Counted from the first letter of the stretch, positions 16,612 to 25,316 are shown. The stretch is DNA of 64,000 nucleotides from Chryseobacterium sp. S0630 (GCF_024158915.1 NZ_JAMZGF010000007.1:1-64000); one strand, 5' to 3'. Notes: generated from the sequence alone by a model not told the origin. Numbers and translations are program-made.

Positions 16612-18633
16612 ATGAATAATAAAGGATTCAACTGGTTCTTTCCTATTGCAATCGTAGCTCTTTTGCTATTCTTTGGCTCCAATTTCCTTGGAGGTGATGC
16701 AGCAAAATCTATTGATGAAGATGGTTTCTTTAGAGAAATGCAGGCGGGCAAAGTCCAGAATATAATTATATACAAAGACATAGAGAAAGCTGATGTTTTC
16801 CTAACAAAAGAAGCAAAATCGGCAATGGTTTCCAAAGCCGGAAAAGAAAACAACCCTCTTTCTGCCTTCGAAATGGCTCCTAAAGCAGATTTTTCTGTGA
16901 AATACGGAGACCTTCAACTTTTCCTTCAGAAATTTGAACAGGTCAAAGCCAGCAATCCGGTTATTAAAACAACAAAAGATTACGGAACAGGTAAGAGTGC
17001 ATTAATGGACATCTTGGTTCCTGCATTGGTTTGGATTTCTATTCTTGGATTATTCTACTTCCTTCTTTTCAGAAAGATGGGCGGTGGTGGAGGTCCTGGC
17101 GGACAAATTTTCTCTATCGGAAAATCTAAAGCGAAGCTTTTCGACGAAAAAGAAAGAATTCAGGTAACATTTAAAGATGTTGCAGGATTGGAAGGTGCTA
17201 AAGAAGAAGTTCAGGAAGTAGTAGATTTCTTGAAAAACTCTGAAAAATATACAAAACTGGGAGGTAAAATTCCTAAAGGAGTTCTTTTAGTAGGGCCTCC
17301 GGGAACAGGTAAAACCTTATTGGCGAAAGCTGTTGCAGGTGAAGCTAAAGTTCCGTTTTTCTCACTTTCAGGTTCTGATTTCGTTGAAATGTTTGTAGGA
17401 GTAGGAGCTTCCAGAGTAAGAGACCTTTTTGCTCAGGCTAAAGCAAAATCTCCGGCCATTATCTTCATTGATGAGATTGATGCTATCGGACGTGCAAGAG
17501 GAAAAAATAATTTCTCCGGCGGAAACGATGAAAGAGAGAACACTTTGAACCAGCTTCTTACTGAAATGGATGGTTTCGGAACAGATACCAACGTTATCGT
17601 AATGGCAGCAACCAACAGAGCGGATATCCTTGATAAAGCTTTGATGAGAGCAGGACGTTTTGACCGTTCTATCTATGTAGATCTTCCGGAGCTTCACGAA
17701 AGAAGACAGATCTTTGATGTTCACTTGAAAAAGATCAAACTTGATGATAATGTAGACAGAGAGTTTCTTGCAAAACAGACTCCAGGATTCAGTGGAGCAG
17801 ATATTGCAAATGTTTGTAACGAAGCAGCGCTTATCGCAGCAAGAAATAACCATACTTCAGTAACAAAACAGGATTTCCTTGATGCTGTAGACAGAATCAT
17901 TGGTGGTCTTGAAAAGAAAAATAAAGCAATCAAGCCTTCTGAAAAAAGAAGGGTGGCTTACCACGAAGCAGGGCACGCTACGATCTCATGGTTGGTAGAA
18001 CACGCATCTCCACTTTTAAAAGTGACGATCGTTCCTAGAGGACGTTCACTGGGAGCAGCATGGTACCTTCCTGAAGAAAGACAGCTTACCACTACTGAAC
18101 AGATGTTGGACGAAATGTGTGCAACATTAGGAGGTAGAGCAGCAGAGCAGGTTATTTTCAATAACATTTCTACAGGAGCACTTTCTGACCTGGAGACAGT
18201 GACGAAAAGAGCTCAGGCAATGGTAACAATCTACGGATTAAGCCCGAACATTGGTAATATTTCTTATTATGACAGTTCAGGCCAGTCTGAGTACAATTTC
18301 GGAAAACCATATTCTGAAGAAACGGCTACTAAGATTGATGCAGAGATTAAATCTATCATTGAAAACCAATATGAGAGAGCAATAAGAATCCTTGCTGATA
18401 ATAAAGATAAACTGGATGCTTTAGCTAATAAGCTGCTAGAAAAAGAAGTGATCTTCCGTGAAGACTTAGAAGAAATATTCGGAAAAAGAGCATGGGATCC
18501 TGAATTGACAGAGAAGCCTGTAACCAATACTATTCCTGAAAAAGATCAGCCGGTAGTAGTGGAAACACCTCAGATTAAAGAAAAAGAAGAAGAAAGCGAA
18601 ATACAGGCTCCAGAAAGCCCGACACAGCTTTAA
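16612..18633 (+). CDS. ftsH: ATP-dependent zinc metalloprotease FtsH
   Basis: A membrane-anchored AAA+ protease that degrades misfolded membrane and regulatory proteins. TM1 is near 10-25 and TM2 near 131-152, with the FtsH extracellular domain between. The AAA module has Walker A GPPGTGKT (about 228-235), Walker [12 protein letters not shown], the pore motif FVEMFVG and the second region of homology ([20 protein letters not shown]). The zinc site HEAGH starts at His451. The C-terminal 60 residues are acidic and rich in Glu, Pro and Gln, a disordered tail. Length 673 is slightly long because of it. It ends at a strong terminator (18660-18691). Confidence 0.97.
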   Translation: MNNKGFNWFFPIAIVALLLFFGSNFLGGDAAKSIDEDGFFREMQAGKVQNIIIYKDIEKADVFLTKEAKSAMVSKAGKENNPLSAFEMAPKADFSVKYGDLQLFLQKFEQVKASNPVIKTTKDYGTGKSALMDILVPALVWISILGLFYFLLFRKMGGGGGPGGQIFSIGKSKAKLFDEKERIQVTFKDVAGLEGAKEEVQEVVDFLKNSEKYTKLGGKIPKGVLLVGPPGTGKTLLAKAVAGEAKVPFFSLSGSDFVEMFVGVGASRVRDLFAQAKAKSPAIIFIDEIDAIGRARGKNNFSGGNDERENTLNQLLTEMDGFGTDTNVIVMAATNRADILDKALMRAGRFDRSIYVDLPELHERRQIFDVHLKKIKLDDNVDREFLAKQTPGFSGADIANVCNEAALIAARNNHTSVTKQDFLDAVDRIIGGLEKKNKAIKPSEKRRVAYHEAGHATISWLVEHASPLLKVTIVPRGRSLGAAWYLPEERQLTTTEQMLDEMCATLGGRAAEQVIFNNISTGALSDLETVTKRAQAMVTIYGLSPNIGNISYYDSSGQSEYNFGKPYSEETATKIDAEIKSIIENQYERAIRILADNKDKLDALANKLLEKEVIFREDLEEIFGKRAWDPELTEKPVTNTIPEKDQPVVVETPQIKEKEEESEIQAPESPTQL

Positions 18634-18659
18634 GACTCTTAAAAAATAGAATTCATAAA

Positions 18660-18691
18660 AACCTGACAACTGCAAAATTGTCAGGTTTTTT
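18660..18691 (+). terminator. ftsH terminator
   Basis: The arms AACCTGACAA (18660-18669) and TTGTCAGGTT (18678-18687) pair perfectly with an 8-base loop, and the sequence continues into a run of T. Confidence 0.92.
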
Positions 18692-18708
18692 CATATTTAA
18701 GGAGATAT

Positions 18709-18742
18709 TTTGGACACTATTGTAATTTATTTTCTATTTTTG
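18709..18742 (+). promoter_or_regulatory. Promoter of the LUD-cdsA-psd operon
   Basis: TTTG (18709-18712) and TATTTTTG (18735-18742) are separated by 22 bp, within the broad spacing seen for Bacteroidota sigma-A promoters. The start codon at 18770 is 28 bp downstream. It follows the ftsH terminator, so this operon is independent of rsfS-ftsH. Confidence 0.6.
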
Positions 18743-18769
18743 TATAAAGTTGACTAAAAATAGATTAAG

Positions 18770-19351
18770 TTGAATTTATTCAAGAGGATTGTAAGCAAAC
18801 TTACCAACCAGCCTGAAGAAGAGGACAAACAGAGCCTGGAGAAGCTTGGGGATTCGCTGAAAAATGCGGATCTTGACTATAAGTTTGCGCAATTATTTAC
18901 GCATTCGGGGGGATTTTTTAATTATTGTGCAGATGAAGCGGAAGCTCTACAAACTTTAAATCAAATTATCAAAATAGAAGGGATCCACAATCTTTTTTGT
19001 TGGGATAAAGAACTTCAGAATTTTTTGAACGTTGTGAAGTCTTCATATACTTCAGAACTACAGCCGTCTAATGACGCCGCATTCATCACCTGTGAATATC
19101 TGATCGCTTATGACGGCAGAATCATGCTTTCACATAATAATATTCTTCATTATCATTCTTCAAGGCTTCCCGATAGAATTATCATCATTGCCAATGTTTC
19201 TCAGATTGTAAACAACCTGAATGATGCTATGGGGAAAATAAAAAGGAACGGAAATATCAAGAACCTTACTTCCATAAGCGGAAGCCAATCGAAAATGGAC
19301 AGTTCTTCCAATTCCAATACAAAACTGTTTTTATTGCTGCTTGAAGATTAA
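18770..19351 (+). CDS. LUD domain protein (LutC/YkgG-like), TTG start
   Basis: A 193-residue cytosolic protein resembling the LUD (LutC/YkgG) domain of lactate-utilisation proteins. Matching segments: FNYCADEAEALQTLNQII, LFCWDKELQNFL, DAAFITCEYLIAYDGRIMLSHNN and LPDRIIIIANVSQIVNNLNDAM. No lutA or lutB is nearby; the family member next to cdsA in flavobacteria is an orphan and its role is unknown. The start must be TTG (or possibly ATT two codons earlier): a TAG stop lies three codons upstream and there is no in-frame ATG until far into the domain. cdsA follows after 24 bp. Confidence 0.78.
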   Translation: MNLFKRIVSKLTNQPEEEDKQSLEKLGDSLKNADLDYKFAQLFTHSGGFFNYCADEAEALQTLNQIIKIEGIHNLFCWDKELQNFLNVVKSSYTSELQPSNDAAFITCEYLIAYDGRIMLSHNNILHYHSSRLPDRIIIIANVSQIVNNLNDAMGKIKRNGNIKNLTSISGSQSKMDSSSNSNTKLFLLLLED

Positions 19352-19375
19352 GCAACCACTTCTAAATTTTAAATT

Positions 19376-20248
19376 TTGGACAAAAATCTCATTCAAAGAA
19401 CCGTATCAGGTATCGTTTATGTAGCTATCATTATTCTTTGTTCTACTCCGCTGGGAGCACAGCTGCTGAACAATATTGCACCTGGTCTTATCAAGCAACA
19501 GTATCTTTATCATGGATTAATGAGCCTGCTGCTGATTGTAGGAACATGGGAATGTGTCAAAATCATGAAGTTTGGAAACGGCTATGAAAAATGGGTCGTA
19601 TATCCATTGGTCATTTTTATATTTTACATGTTTTCCAAAAGATATTTTAATCACGATTTCTTTTTTGATTTCAGGCTTAGTGAAATACTGGCACTGGCAC
19701 TTATTGGGATTGCTGTGGTTACTTTATTCAAATATCCCAACGAATTATACTTCGACAGTGGGAAACTTATTTTTACCGTAATCTACGTAGCTCTGCCATT
19801 TAGTTTTGCATTGGGGCTGCCAAAGTTCTCAAGCTATAGCGATAGTTTCTCTTTGGAGGTTCTGTTTCTGTTTATCCTGATCTGGAGTAGCGATACCTTT
19901 GCATATTTGGTAGGGAAATTCTTCGGTAAACATAAAATGGCTCCTAAAATATCCCCTAAAAAAACATGGGAAGGGTATGCCGGAGGTGTTATTTTAACAT
20001 TGGTTTTATCCTACTTTATTGAACATTATCAGCCTGAGCTGAGAGGCAACTGGATGGTAGTAGGATTTTTGATTGCTGCCTTTGCTCCTTTAGGAGATTT
20101 GGTGGAGAGTCAATTGAAGAGAAACTTCGGTGTAAAGGACAGTGGAAACATCATTCCTGGGCATGGAGGAGTTTTAGACAGACTGGATAGTTTTATTATC
20201 TGCGTTCCTGTCGTATATTTGTACTTTATTTTAGAAAAATTTATTTAG
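19376..20248 (+). CDS. cdsA: Phosphatidate cytidylyltransferase (TTG start)
   Basis: Inner-membrane enzyme making CDP-diacylglycerol from phosphatidate and CTP, the branch point for phospholipids. 290 residues with about eight TM helices. The C-terminal signature is complete: the KKTWEGYAGG loop, then SQLKRNFGVKDSGNIIPGHGG and LDRLDS. The start is TTG, since TAA-ATT-TTG precedes DKNLIQRTVSG and no other in-frame start exists. It sits between the LUD gene (24 bp) and psd (4 bp). With psd it supplies two steps of phosphatidylethanolamine synthesis; phosphatidylserine synthase is not in the window. Confidence 0.95.
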   Translation: MDKNLIQRTVSGIVYVAIIILCSTPLGAQLLNNIAPGLIKQQYLYHGLMSLLLIVGTWECVKIMKFGNGYEKWVVYPLVIFIFYMFSKRYFNHDFFFDFRLSEILALALIGIAVVTLFKYPNELYFDSGKLIFTVIYVALPFSFALGLPKFSSYSDSFSLEVLFLFILIWSSDTFAYLVGKFFGKHKMAPKISPKKTWEGYAGGVILTLVLSYFIEHYQPELRGNWMVVGFLIAAFAPLGDLVESQLKRNFGVKDSGNIIPGHGGVLDRLDSFIICVPVVYLYFILEKFI

Positions 20249-20252
20249 TCTC

Positions 20253-20909
20253 ATGAAATTACATAGAGAATCAAAAGGAACGATTACCGTTGCGACCCTG
20301 CTTTTTATTATTCTGGGCGCTCTAGCAATTTATTTCCTTGAAATATGGTCACTGGTGATCATTATGCCTTTGTTGGTTATTTACGGTTTAGTATTCTGGT
20401 TCTTCAGAGTTCCGGATCGTAATATTCTTGATCACAGAGAAAATGTTATTGCTCCGGTGGACGGAAAAGTGGTAATGATCAAAGAAGTGGAAGAGGATGA
20501 ATTCATAAAAGGAAAAGCTATCCAGGTTTCTATTTTTATGTCTCCACTCAATGTTCACATCTGTAGATATCCGGTTTCGGGAGAAGTGATTTACAAAAAA
20601 TATCACCCGGGAAAATATCTGGTAGCATGGCATGAAAAGTCTTCTACAGAGAACGAAAGAACTACGGTAGCTGTTCAGACGATGACTAATCATAAAGTAG
20701 TCTTCAGACAGATTGCCGGATATGTTGCAAGAAGAATCGTTTTCTACTGTAATGAAGGAGATAAAGCAAAAGCCGGGCATGAGTTCGGATTTATTAAATT
20801 CGGTTCCAGAATGGATGTATTCCTTCCTTTGGATACTGAGATTATCTGTAAAATCGGAGATATTACAAAAGGAGGAGAGCATGTTATCGCCAAACTGAAA
20901 GAAAATTAA
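20253..20909 (+). CDS. psd: Phosphatidylserine decarboxylase family protein
   Basis: Converts phosphatidylserine to phosphatidylethanolamine using a pyruvoyl group made by self-cleavage. 218 residues, the short form typical of Bacteroidota. Two TM helices near the N-terminus (about 15-55) are followed by APVDGKVV, the SIFMSPLNVHICRYPVSG segment with the active-site His, and the cleavage site Gly-Ser in FIKFGSRMD, where the new Ser becomes pyruvoyl. It starts 4 bp after cdsA, so translation is probably coupled. A terminator follows at 20932-20957. Confidence 0.95.
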   Translation: MKLHRESKGTITVATLLFIILGALAIYFLEIWSLVIIMPLLVIYGLVFWFFRVPDRNILDHRENVIAPVDGKVVMIKEVEEDEFIKGKAIQVSIFMSPLNVHICRYPVSGEVIYKKYHPGKYLVAWHEKSSTENERTTVAVQTMTNHKVVFRQIAGYVARRIVFYCNEGDKAKAGHEFGFIKFGSRMDVFLPLDTEIICKIGDITKGGEHVIAKLKEN

Positions 20910-20931
20910 TATTCTTATCGTATATAAATCA

Positions 20932-20957
20932 AAAGAGAGCTATAAAGGCTCTCTTTT
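20932..20957 (+). terminator. psd terminator
   Basis: AAAGAGAGC (20932-20940) pairs with GCTCTCTTT (20948-20956) around a 7-base loop, running into a T tract. It ends the LUD-cdsA-psd operon. Confidence 0.88.
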
Positions 20958-21002
20958 TTATTTTGTAAACATTACCCTCGTTTGAGTGTTTTAAGATTAA
21001 AT

Positions 21003-21064
21003 TACGCATGAGTAATATTGCGTATCGGAAGATGAATGCTTTTACGTGGAGATCAATAATTTTG
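21003..21064 (+). promoter_or_regulatory. Palindrome site 1 and -7 box, upstream of the membrane HTH gene
   Basis: TACGC (21003-21007) and GCGTA (21020-21024) form inverted arms separated by 12 bp (ATGAGTAATATT). The -7 box TAATTTTG (21057-21064) begins after exactly 32 intervening bases. Two further sites of the same design lie at 22345 and 23337. The ATG is 268 bp further on, so transcripts from here would have a long leader. The remaining gap (20958-21332) shows no clear small gene; a second weaker promoter around 21216-21240 is possible. Confidence 0.65.
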
Positions 21065-21332
21065 CATGCTTAAAAACACAAGCTCATGCTTTTAAGTGAT
21101 CTGAGGTAAATGCTTATTAATTTATTGTCAAAAATGGTATTTCATTTGAAAATTTTAATAAATTGTAGCTAGAAAACACCTTAATCATATCCTTTTTAAT
21201 GCTGAAAAAGACTATACATTTCGTTTTGTAGATTTTTTCTTTTGCAAGAAAGGCTGTTAATATTGGGAAATTTATGCTTTCAGGAGTACGAATGCCAACT
21301 TAAGCTTGTGAAAGCATAAAAACAACAACAAG

Positions 21333-22325
21333 ATGATTTATAAGTTTTTCTTTAAGGTGATCAACGACGAAGCGGAGAATATGGATGATGATTTTGAAAG
21401 TAGTTATCTTCATCTTATTAACCGGTATCTGCTTTTATTGTTCTTCATATTCCTGTTTTATTCCATTTTCATAATTACTTTTTTCGGGGATATGCTGATC
21501 TCCATATTTCTTACCGTTATTACCTTTTTCTGGTTGTTTTTAATGGCTATCAAGGGAAAAATGAAACGGTTCAGGAAGGTGTTGAAAGGAGCTGTTATCT
21601 TTATACTTGCCCTGTTGACTTTTATTGTAAGCTTTTTTCATATTTATACTTACAAAAATGCGGGAGTAGAGTATTTCTACTTTTGTCTCTTGTTTGCAGT
21701 TCCATTTTTTCTGAACTATAAAAAAGATTCTTTTGCTATCTTTTTCATTGCTTTTATGATCAGTATTAATTTTATTGCCTGCCTTTACTTTGATTTTGAT
21801 TTTCTTCCTAAAAGCAGATTTATAGAAAAAGAGGATTTTAAAACAATAAAATTGCTGAACATTTTATTTTCAGTTGCCTCTTTCCTGATGGATATCGTTT
21901 TTATTACCCAGAAAGACGCACTGATTCATGGTTTGATTTCCGATAAAAAAGAAAAAGATTCTACCATCAAAGATCTGGTAAAAACGAATGCGGAACTGAT
22001 GAAACACCAGATGCTGATCAATCATCTTTCAGAAGAGAACATTCAGGAAATTTTGAATTTGGCGGAAAGTAATTCGCCTATGTTTTTTGAAAAATTTCAG
22101 GTGTTTTTCCCGCATTTTATTCCTGATATTTTAAAAATAAATCCTAATCTGATCCATTCTGAGCTCTACTTCTGCGCATTGATGAAGCTGGATTTTGATA
22201 CGAAAAAGATTGCACAGTGTACCAACAACAGTATTCGTGCTGTGGAAAGTAAAAAGTACAGAATCCGGAAGAAACTCAATATTTCCTCAGAGATTAATAT
22301 CAATAGCTTTCTTATAAAAATTTAA
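21333..22325 (+). CDS. Membrane-anchored LuxR-like HTH regulator
   Basis: 330 residues. The first 200 or so hold about six hydrophobic segments (LLLLFFIFLFYSIFIITFF, ISIFLTVITFFWLFLM, GAVIFILALLTFIVSFF, YFYFCLLFAVPFFL, FAIFFIAFMISINFIACL, LLNILFSVASFLMDIVFI). A probable coiled-coil linker follows (DKKEKDSTIKDLVKTNAEL), then a LuxR/GerE-like HTH of the flavobacterial kind (HSELYFCALMKLDFDTKKIAQ, then NSIRAVESKKYRIRKKLN). It looks like a one-component regulator whose sensor is the membrane. It is the first unit of a three-unit locus sharing one palindrome, so it is a candidate for the protein that binds it. No known partner is adjacent. Confidence 0.8.
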   Translation: MIYKFFFKVINDEAENMDDDFESSYLHLINRYLLLLFFIFLFYSIFIITFFGDMLISIFLTVITFFWLFLMAIKGKMKRFRKVLKGAVIFILALLTFIVSFFHIYTYKNAGVEYFYFCLLFAVPFFLNYKKDSFAIFFIAFMISINFIACLYFDFDFLPKSRFIEKEDFKTIKLLNILFSVASFLMDIVFITQKDALIHGLISDKKEKDSTIKDLVKTNAELMKHQMLINHLSEENIQEILNLAESNSPMFFEKFQVFFPHFIPDILKINPNLIHSELYFCALMKLDFDTKKIAQCTNNSIRAVESKKYRIRKKLNISSEININSFLIKI

Positions 22326-22344
22326 ACAAAATTCTGATTTTTGT

Positions 22345-22407
22345 TACTCATACGTAGTGTTGAGTAGCTTCTGATGGTAATTTTTGAGTTTGTTGTCGAT
22401 ATTTTTA
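22345..22407 (+). promoter_or_regulatory. Palindrome site 2 and -7-like box, upstream of the HTH gene pair
   Basis: TACTC (22345-22349) and GAGTA (22362-22366) are inverted arms with the same 17-bp offset as sites 1 and 3, and the spacer (ATACGTAGTGTT) is related. A -7-like TATTTTTA (22400-22407) starts after 33 intervening bases, against 32 at the other two sites. The ATG follows 16 bp later at 22423. Confidence 0.6.
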
Positions 22408-22422
22408 CTTAAAAATATTGTG

Positions 22423-22836
22423 ATGAATATTAAAGACATTCATATTGGAAACCTGATCAGATCTAAAGTAGAAGAATATCAGATTTCAATAGAAAGAATT
22501 TCCCGATTTTTAAACAGGACGGAAGATGAAGTAGAGATGATGTTTCATGCCAAAAGTATGGATACTGATGTTCTGTTGAAATGGTGTAAACTTTTAAAAT
22601 TCGATTTTTTCAGGTTCTATACAGGCCATCTGATTTTGTATGCTCCTCAGGCAAGAATTGATAATGAATTCACTCAAAAGAATGACACTCTGGTTTTCAG
22701 AAAGAGCATCTACACACAGGAGGTTAAAGATTTTATTCTTGATAAAATAAAAACGGGTAAAATGACTGCTAATGATGCTGTTAAAAGGTATAAAATACCC
22801 AAGACCACTTTATATAAATGGATGAAAAAAATATAA
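22423..22836 (+). CDS. Small HTH protein with transposase-like C-terminal HTH
   Basis: About 137 residues from MNIKDIHIGN; a longer reading from 22384 would start inside the promoter box and add unrelated hydrophobic residues. The N-terminal half resembles an XRE-like fold (IGNLIRSKVEEYQISIERISRFLNRTEDEVEMM, then DVLLKWCKLLKFDFFRFYTGHLILYAP). The C-terminal half (IYTQEVKDFILDKIKTGKMTANDAVKRYKIPKTTLYKWMKK) looks like the HTH of IS3-type OrfA proteins. No transposase catalytic domain or terminal repeats are present, so it is probably a domesticated regulator. It lies 1 bp before the next gene, also an HTH protein. I recall such pairs as common in Chryseobacterium. Confidence 0.75.
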   Translation: MNIKDIHIGNLIRSKVEEYQISIERISRFLNRTEDEVEMMFHAKSMDTDVLLKWCKLLKFDFFRFYTGHLILYAPQARIDNEFTQKNDTLVFRKSIYTQEVKDFILDKIKTGKMTANDAVKRYKIPKTTLYKWMKKI

Positions 22837-22837
22837 T

Positions 22838-23158
22838 ATGATTCCTGATTACAAGCAGATTTATACCGATATTCTTGAAGAAAAGTTTCCTGAAAAATTA
22901 CTGGATGCGGCCATAAGGCTTAAGCTGGAAACATTGCATTCAGCTTTTGATATTCTGAAATTTAATCAATTGATTTTTGGAGATGCCAACTATACAGTTG
23001 GATGTGATAATCAGAGACTCCGTTCTTATGACGAAGAATCTATTTTGAAAATTCTCAGTTACCAAAAAAGAAACGGACTGACTAATCTTCAGGTGAGCCA
23101 TCATTTTAAGATAAGCCGAAATACAATTGCCAAATGGAAAACCATTTTCAAATCATAA
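22838..23158 (+). CDS. Small HTH protein, partner of the preceding gene
   Basis: 106 residues. A helical N-terminus (YKQIYTDILEEKFPEKLLDAAIRLKLETLHSAFDILKFNQLIFG) is followed by SYDEESILKILSYQKRNGLTNLQVSHHFKISRNTIAKWKTIF, again an OrfA-like HTH with a C-terminal recognition helix and the KW motif also present in its partner (TLYKWMKK). It starts one base after the stop codon of the preceding gene, so the two are translated together and may form a heteromeric DNA-binding complex. No enzymatic domain is visible. Confidence 0.75.
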   Translation: MIPDYKQIYTDILEEKFPEKLLDAAIRLKLETLHSAFDILKFNQLIFGDANYTVGCDNQRLRSYDEESILKILSYQKRNGLTNLQVSHHFKISRNTIAKWKTIFKS

Positions 23159-23336
23159 AAAGTGTTGTATTCTGTTTAATCTAATTGCTTTATTTTTTTC
23201 TATTGCATAAGAGATAATTGATTTTATGCTGTTTTGATTTTGTTTTTTGAATTTATGGTTGGGTTTTGTTAAATAACTCAACTTTTTTATTTGTATCGAA
23301 TGTTATGATAAGTTATTGACGTTTTGTGAGTTTTAC

Positions 23337-23398
23337 TACGCGTGAGTAGTATTGCGTAGCGGGAATTAATTTGTAATCGCTTGTGGTTGATAATTTTG
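23337..23398 (+). promoter_or_regulatory. Palindrome site 3 with complete promoter, upstream of the surface protein gene
   Basis: TACGC (23337-23341) and GCGTA (23354-23358), spacer GTGAGTAGTATT, followed after 32 bases by TAATTTTG (23391-23398). A TTTG at 23370-23373 lies 17 bp before the -7 box, completing the promoter. The palindrome would be centred near -57 relative to the expected start site, a position typical of an activator. The rest of the gap (23159-23336) holds nothing recognisable. Confidence 0.68.
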
Positions 23399-23453
23399 TG
23401 GAAATTAAATGTTCAGGTTAAAATTTAATTATCAAACAATTATAACTTATACA

Positions 23454-25265
23454 ATGATGGAAACAAAATTTACAATGCCTTCAACCAAAGTCTTGTTCAT
23501 CGCAATGCTCTTTGTTTTTGGAAAATCTTTCTCTCAGACCAACAATGGTGCAGTAGGGATTAATACTACAACCCCGAACGCTAATTCCGTTTTGGATGTT
23601 GTTTCAGGAAATAATAATAAAGGAGTTCTTATTCCTCGCTTAACTGAAGCCCAGCGAAATGCAATTGTAATTAATCAATCCAATGATGATGGTTTGACGA
23701 TTTACAACACCACAGAAGACTGTTTCAATTACTGGAGTCTTGCGGATAACGAATGGAAAAGTGTCTGCGGACAGATGGGGAAAGCTGTTTTTACCATAGA
23801 CTGTTCCACATCCAAAGCCATGGGTAGCTATGTAAAAGGAAAAGAGCTTACCAACTCGAATTACCTGAGCATTGCCGTGAATGTGACAAAGCCCGGTAAT
23901 TATACCATTTCAGGAACTACCACAAACGGATATAATTTTTATGGAACCGGCGTATTTCTAAATGCCGGAACGCAAACCATACAGATTCCGGGACAGGGTG
24001 TTCCTCAGAATATTCAGACAGATAATGTGTCGCTGGAAGCCAACGGAACAACTGTTACCTGTACTCCTGCCATTTCTATTGCTGTGTTAAGTCCTGCAGG
24101 AACGTATACAATGAGCTGTGGTAGTGCCACGGTAAACGGTATTTATAAAGTAGGAACAGCTCTTACCGCTTCCAATACCATTACTTTACCAGTGAATGTT
24201 TCCACATTGGGAAGCTACACTATTACAACCAACACGGTTGACGGAATTTCTTTCAGCGGGTCAGGAACCTTTACGGCTACAGGAAATCAGAATATAACAT
24301 TAGGAGGAGCGGGAACACCTTCTTCTACGACAGTAAAAACAATAACTATTACTTCAGACAGCCAGGGAGGTGTATCTACAACGTGTTCTGTCAATGTGAT
24401 TGTGGTAGTTCCAAAGAAAAAACTTTTAACAATCGGAACGGCGCCAAATGGTTGTGGATATAATGTTTCAGGAACTTCTCCGTCAGGAATGGTAACGAAA
24501 GCGGCTGCTAATTTTGGAACATTGGCCAACAGCATCGTAAAGTACGAAGGATGGGATCAGATCATAGATGGTACAGACAGCCCGAGTGCTGCACAGTTAA
24601 CGACCTGGACCACCGGATCTAATCCTGTAGATATAATCGTCATAGGATATGCGTGGGGTATGAATGCTGCGGAAGCACAGGTTTTAAAAAATTATCTGGC
24701 AAAAGGTGGTGTAATCGTAGCTTATTCTGAAAGTAATGCCGGAATGCAGAATCTTTTCAGAAATGTTTTTGACGGATCAGTAAATACAGGAAGTGTAAAC
24801 AGTGCAGGAGCAATTTATAAACTGCCAATGACCAATGATGAAATACTGAACGGTCCTTTCGGTGACATCAGAGGATTGCAATGGGGAGAAGATGCTTCTT
24901 CCACAACGTATGCAACCGGGTTGCCATCAAGTGAAATTACAGTCTATTCAGGAGATACAAATATTTCTACAGCTTCACCATCGGGAACTGTAGGCCGTGT
25001 AACTGCGTTTAAGCATAATACACTGAACTTCATCTGGGTAGGAGATGGCGGATTCAACTCTCAATGTGGAACAGTTACTTCTCCCAATACTTCTGATACG
25101 ATATGTCCATTCTATGCAGATACGAACTATAAGCCTATTGCTAAGCCTAATTATGGAAATGGAGCAGCTGCCTACGAAATGAATGTATATAACTCAATAT
25201 TCTATGCGAATGCTCTTGCCTGGGCAATTAAAAAGGCAGAGTTCAACGGAATAAACACAAAATGA
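23454..25265 (+). CDS. Secreted multidomain surface protein with tail-fibre-like N-terminus
   Basis: About 603 residues from MMETKFTM; a reading from 23409 adds 15 residues, and an inner Met (MPSTKVLF) is also possible. After the signal peptide (to about SFSQ) comes the flavobacterial AVGINTTTPNANSVLDV..GVLIPRLTEAQRNAI segment typical of tail-fibre-like surface proteins. Two related beta-rich modules follow, each starting near a Cys (CSTSKAMGSY..., CGSATVNGIY...). The last 230 residues form a Rossmann-like alpha/beta domain (LLTIGTAPNGCGYN, VDIIVIGYAWGMNAAEAQVLKNYLAKGGVIVAYSES) that I cannot place. No T9SS sorting domain is visible, so export beyond the periplasm is uncertain. It sits under palindrome site 3. 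Confidence 0.78.
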   Translation: MMETKFTMPSTKVLFIAMLFVFGKSFSQTNNGAVGINTTTPNANSVLDVVSGNNNKGVLIPRLTEAQRNAIVINQSNDDGLTIYNTTEDCFNYWSLADNEWKSVCGQMGKAVFTIDCSTSKAMGSYVKGKELTNSNYLSIAVNVTKPGNYTISGTTTNGYNFYGTGVFLNAGTQTIQIPGQGVPQNIQTDNVSLEANGTTVTCTPAISIAVLSPAGTYTMSCGSATVNGIYKVGTALTASNTITLPVNVSTLGSYTITTNTVDGISFSGSGTFTATGNQNITLGGAGTPSSTTVKTITITSDSQGGVSTTCSVNVIVVVPKKKLLTIGTAPNGCGYNVSGTSPSGMVTKAAANFGTLANSIVKYEGWDQIIDGTDSPSAAQLTTWTTGSNPVDIIVIGYAWGMNAAEAQVLKNYLAKGGVIVAYSESNAGMQNLFRNVFDGSVNTGSVNSAGAIYKLPMTNDEILNGPFGDIRGLQWGEDASSTTYATGLPSSEITVYSGDTNISTASPSGTVGRVTAFKHNTLNFIWVGDGGFNSQCGTVTSPNTSDTICPFYADTNYKPIAKPNYGNGAAAYEMNVYNSIFYANALAWAIKKAEFNGINTK

Positions 25266-25283
25266 TAAAGTTTTTTAAAGATG

Positions 25284-25316
25284 ACTCCGGCACGATTATT
25301 CGTGCCGGAGTTTTTT
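25284..25316. terminator. Strong terminator after the surface protein gene
   Basis: ACTCCGGCACG (25284-25294) and CGTGCCGGAGT (25301-25311) pair perfectly around a 6-base loop, then T6. It also lies at the end of the convergent DUF1801 gene. The stem is GC-rich compared with its surroundings. Confidence 0.93.

Noticed and set aside
17368..17853. 161-codon frame on the minus strand inside ftsH
   Set aside because: It is fully antisense to the conserved AAA domain and encodes a low-complexity, Cys/Ser-rich product with no recognisable domain.
20958..21332. Riboswitch or small RNA in the 375-bp gap before the membrane HTH gene
   Set aside because: No recognisable aptamer or strong conserved stem could be drawn; only the palindrome and promoter box stand out.
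22423..23158. Active insertion sequence
   Set aside because: No catalytic transposase domain, terminal inverted repeats or target duplication; both small frames are intact and in a regulatory context.
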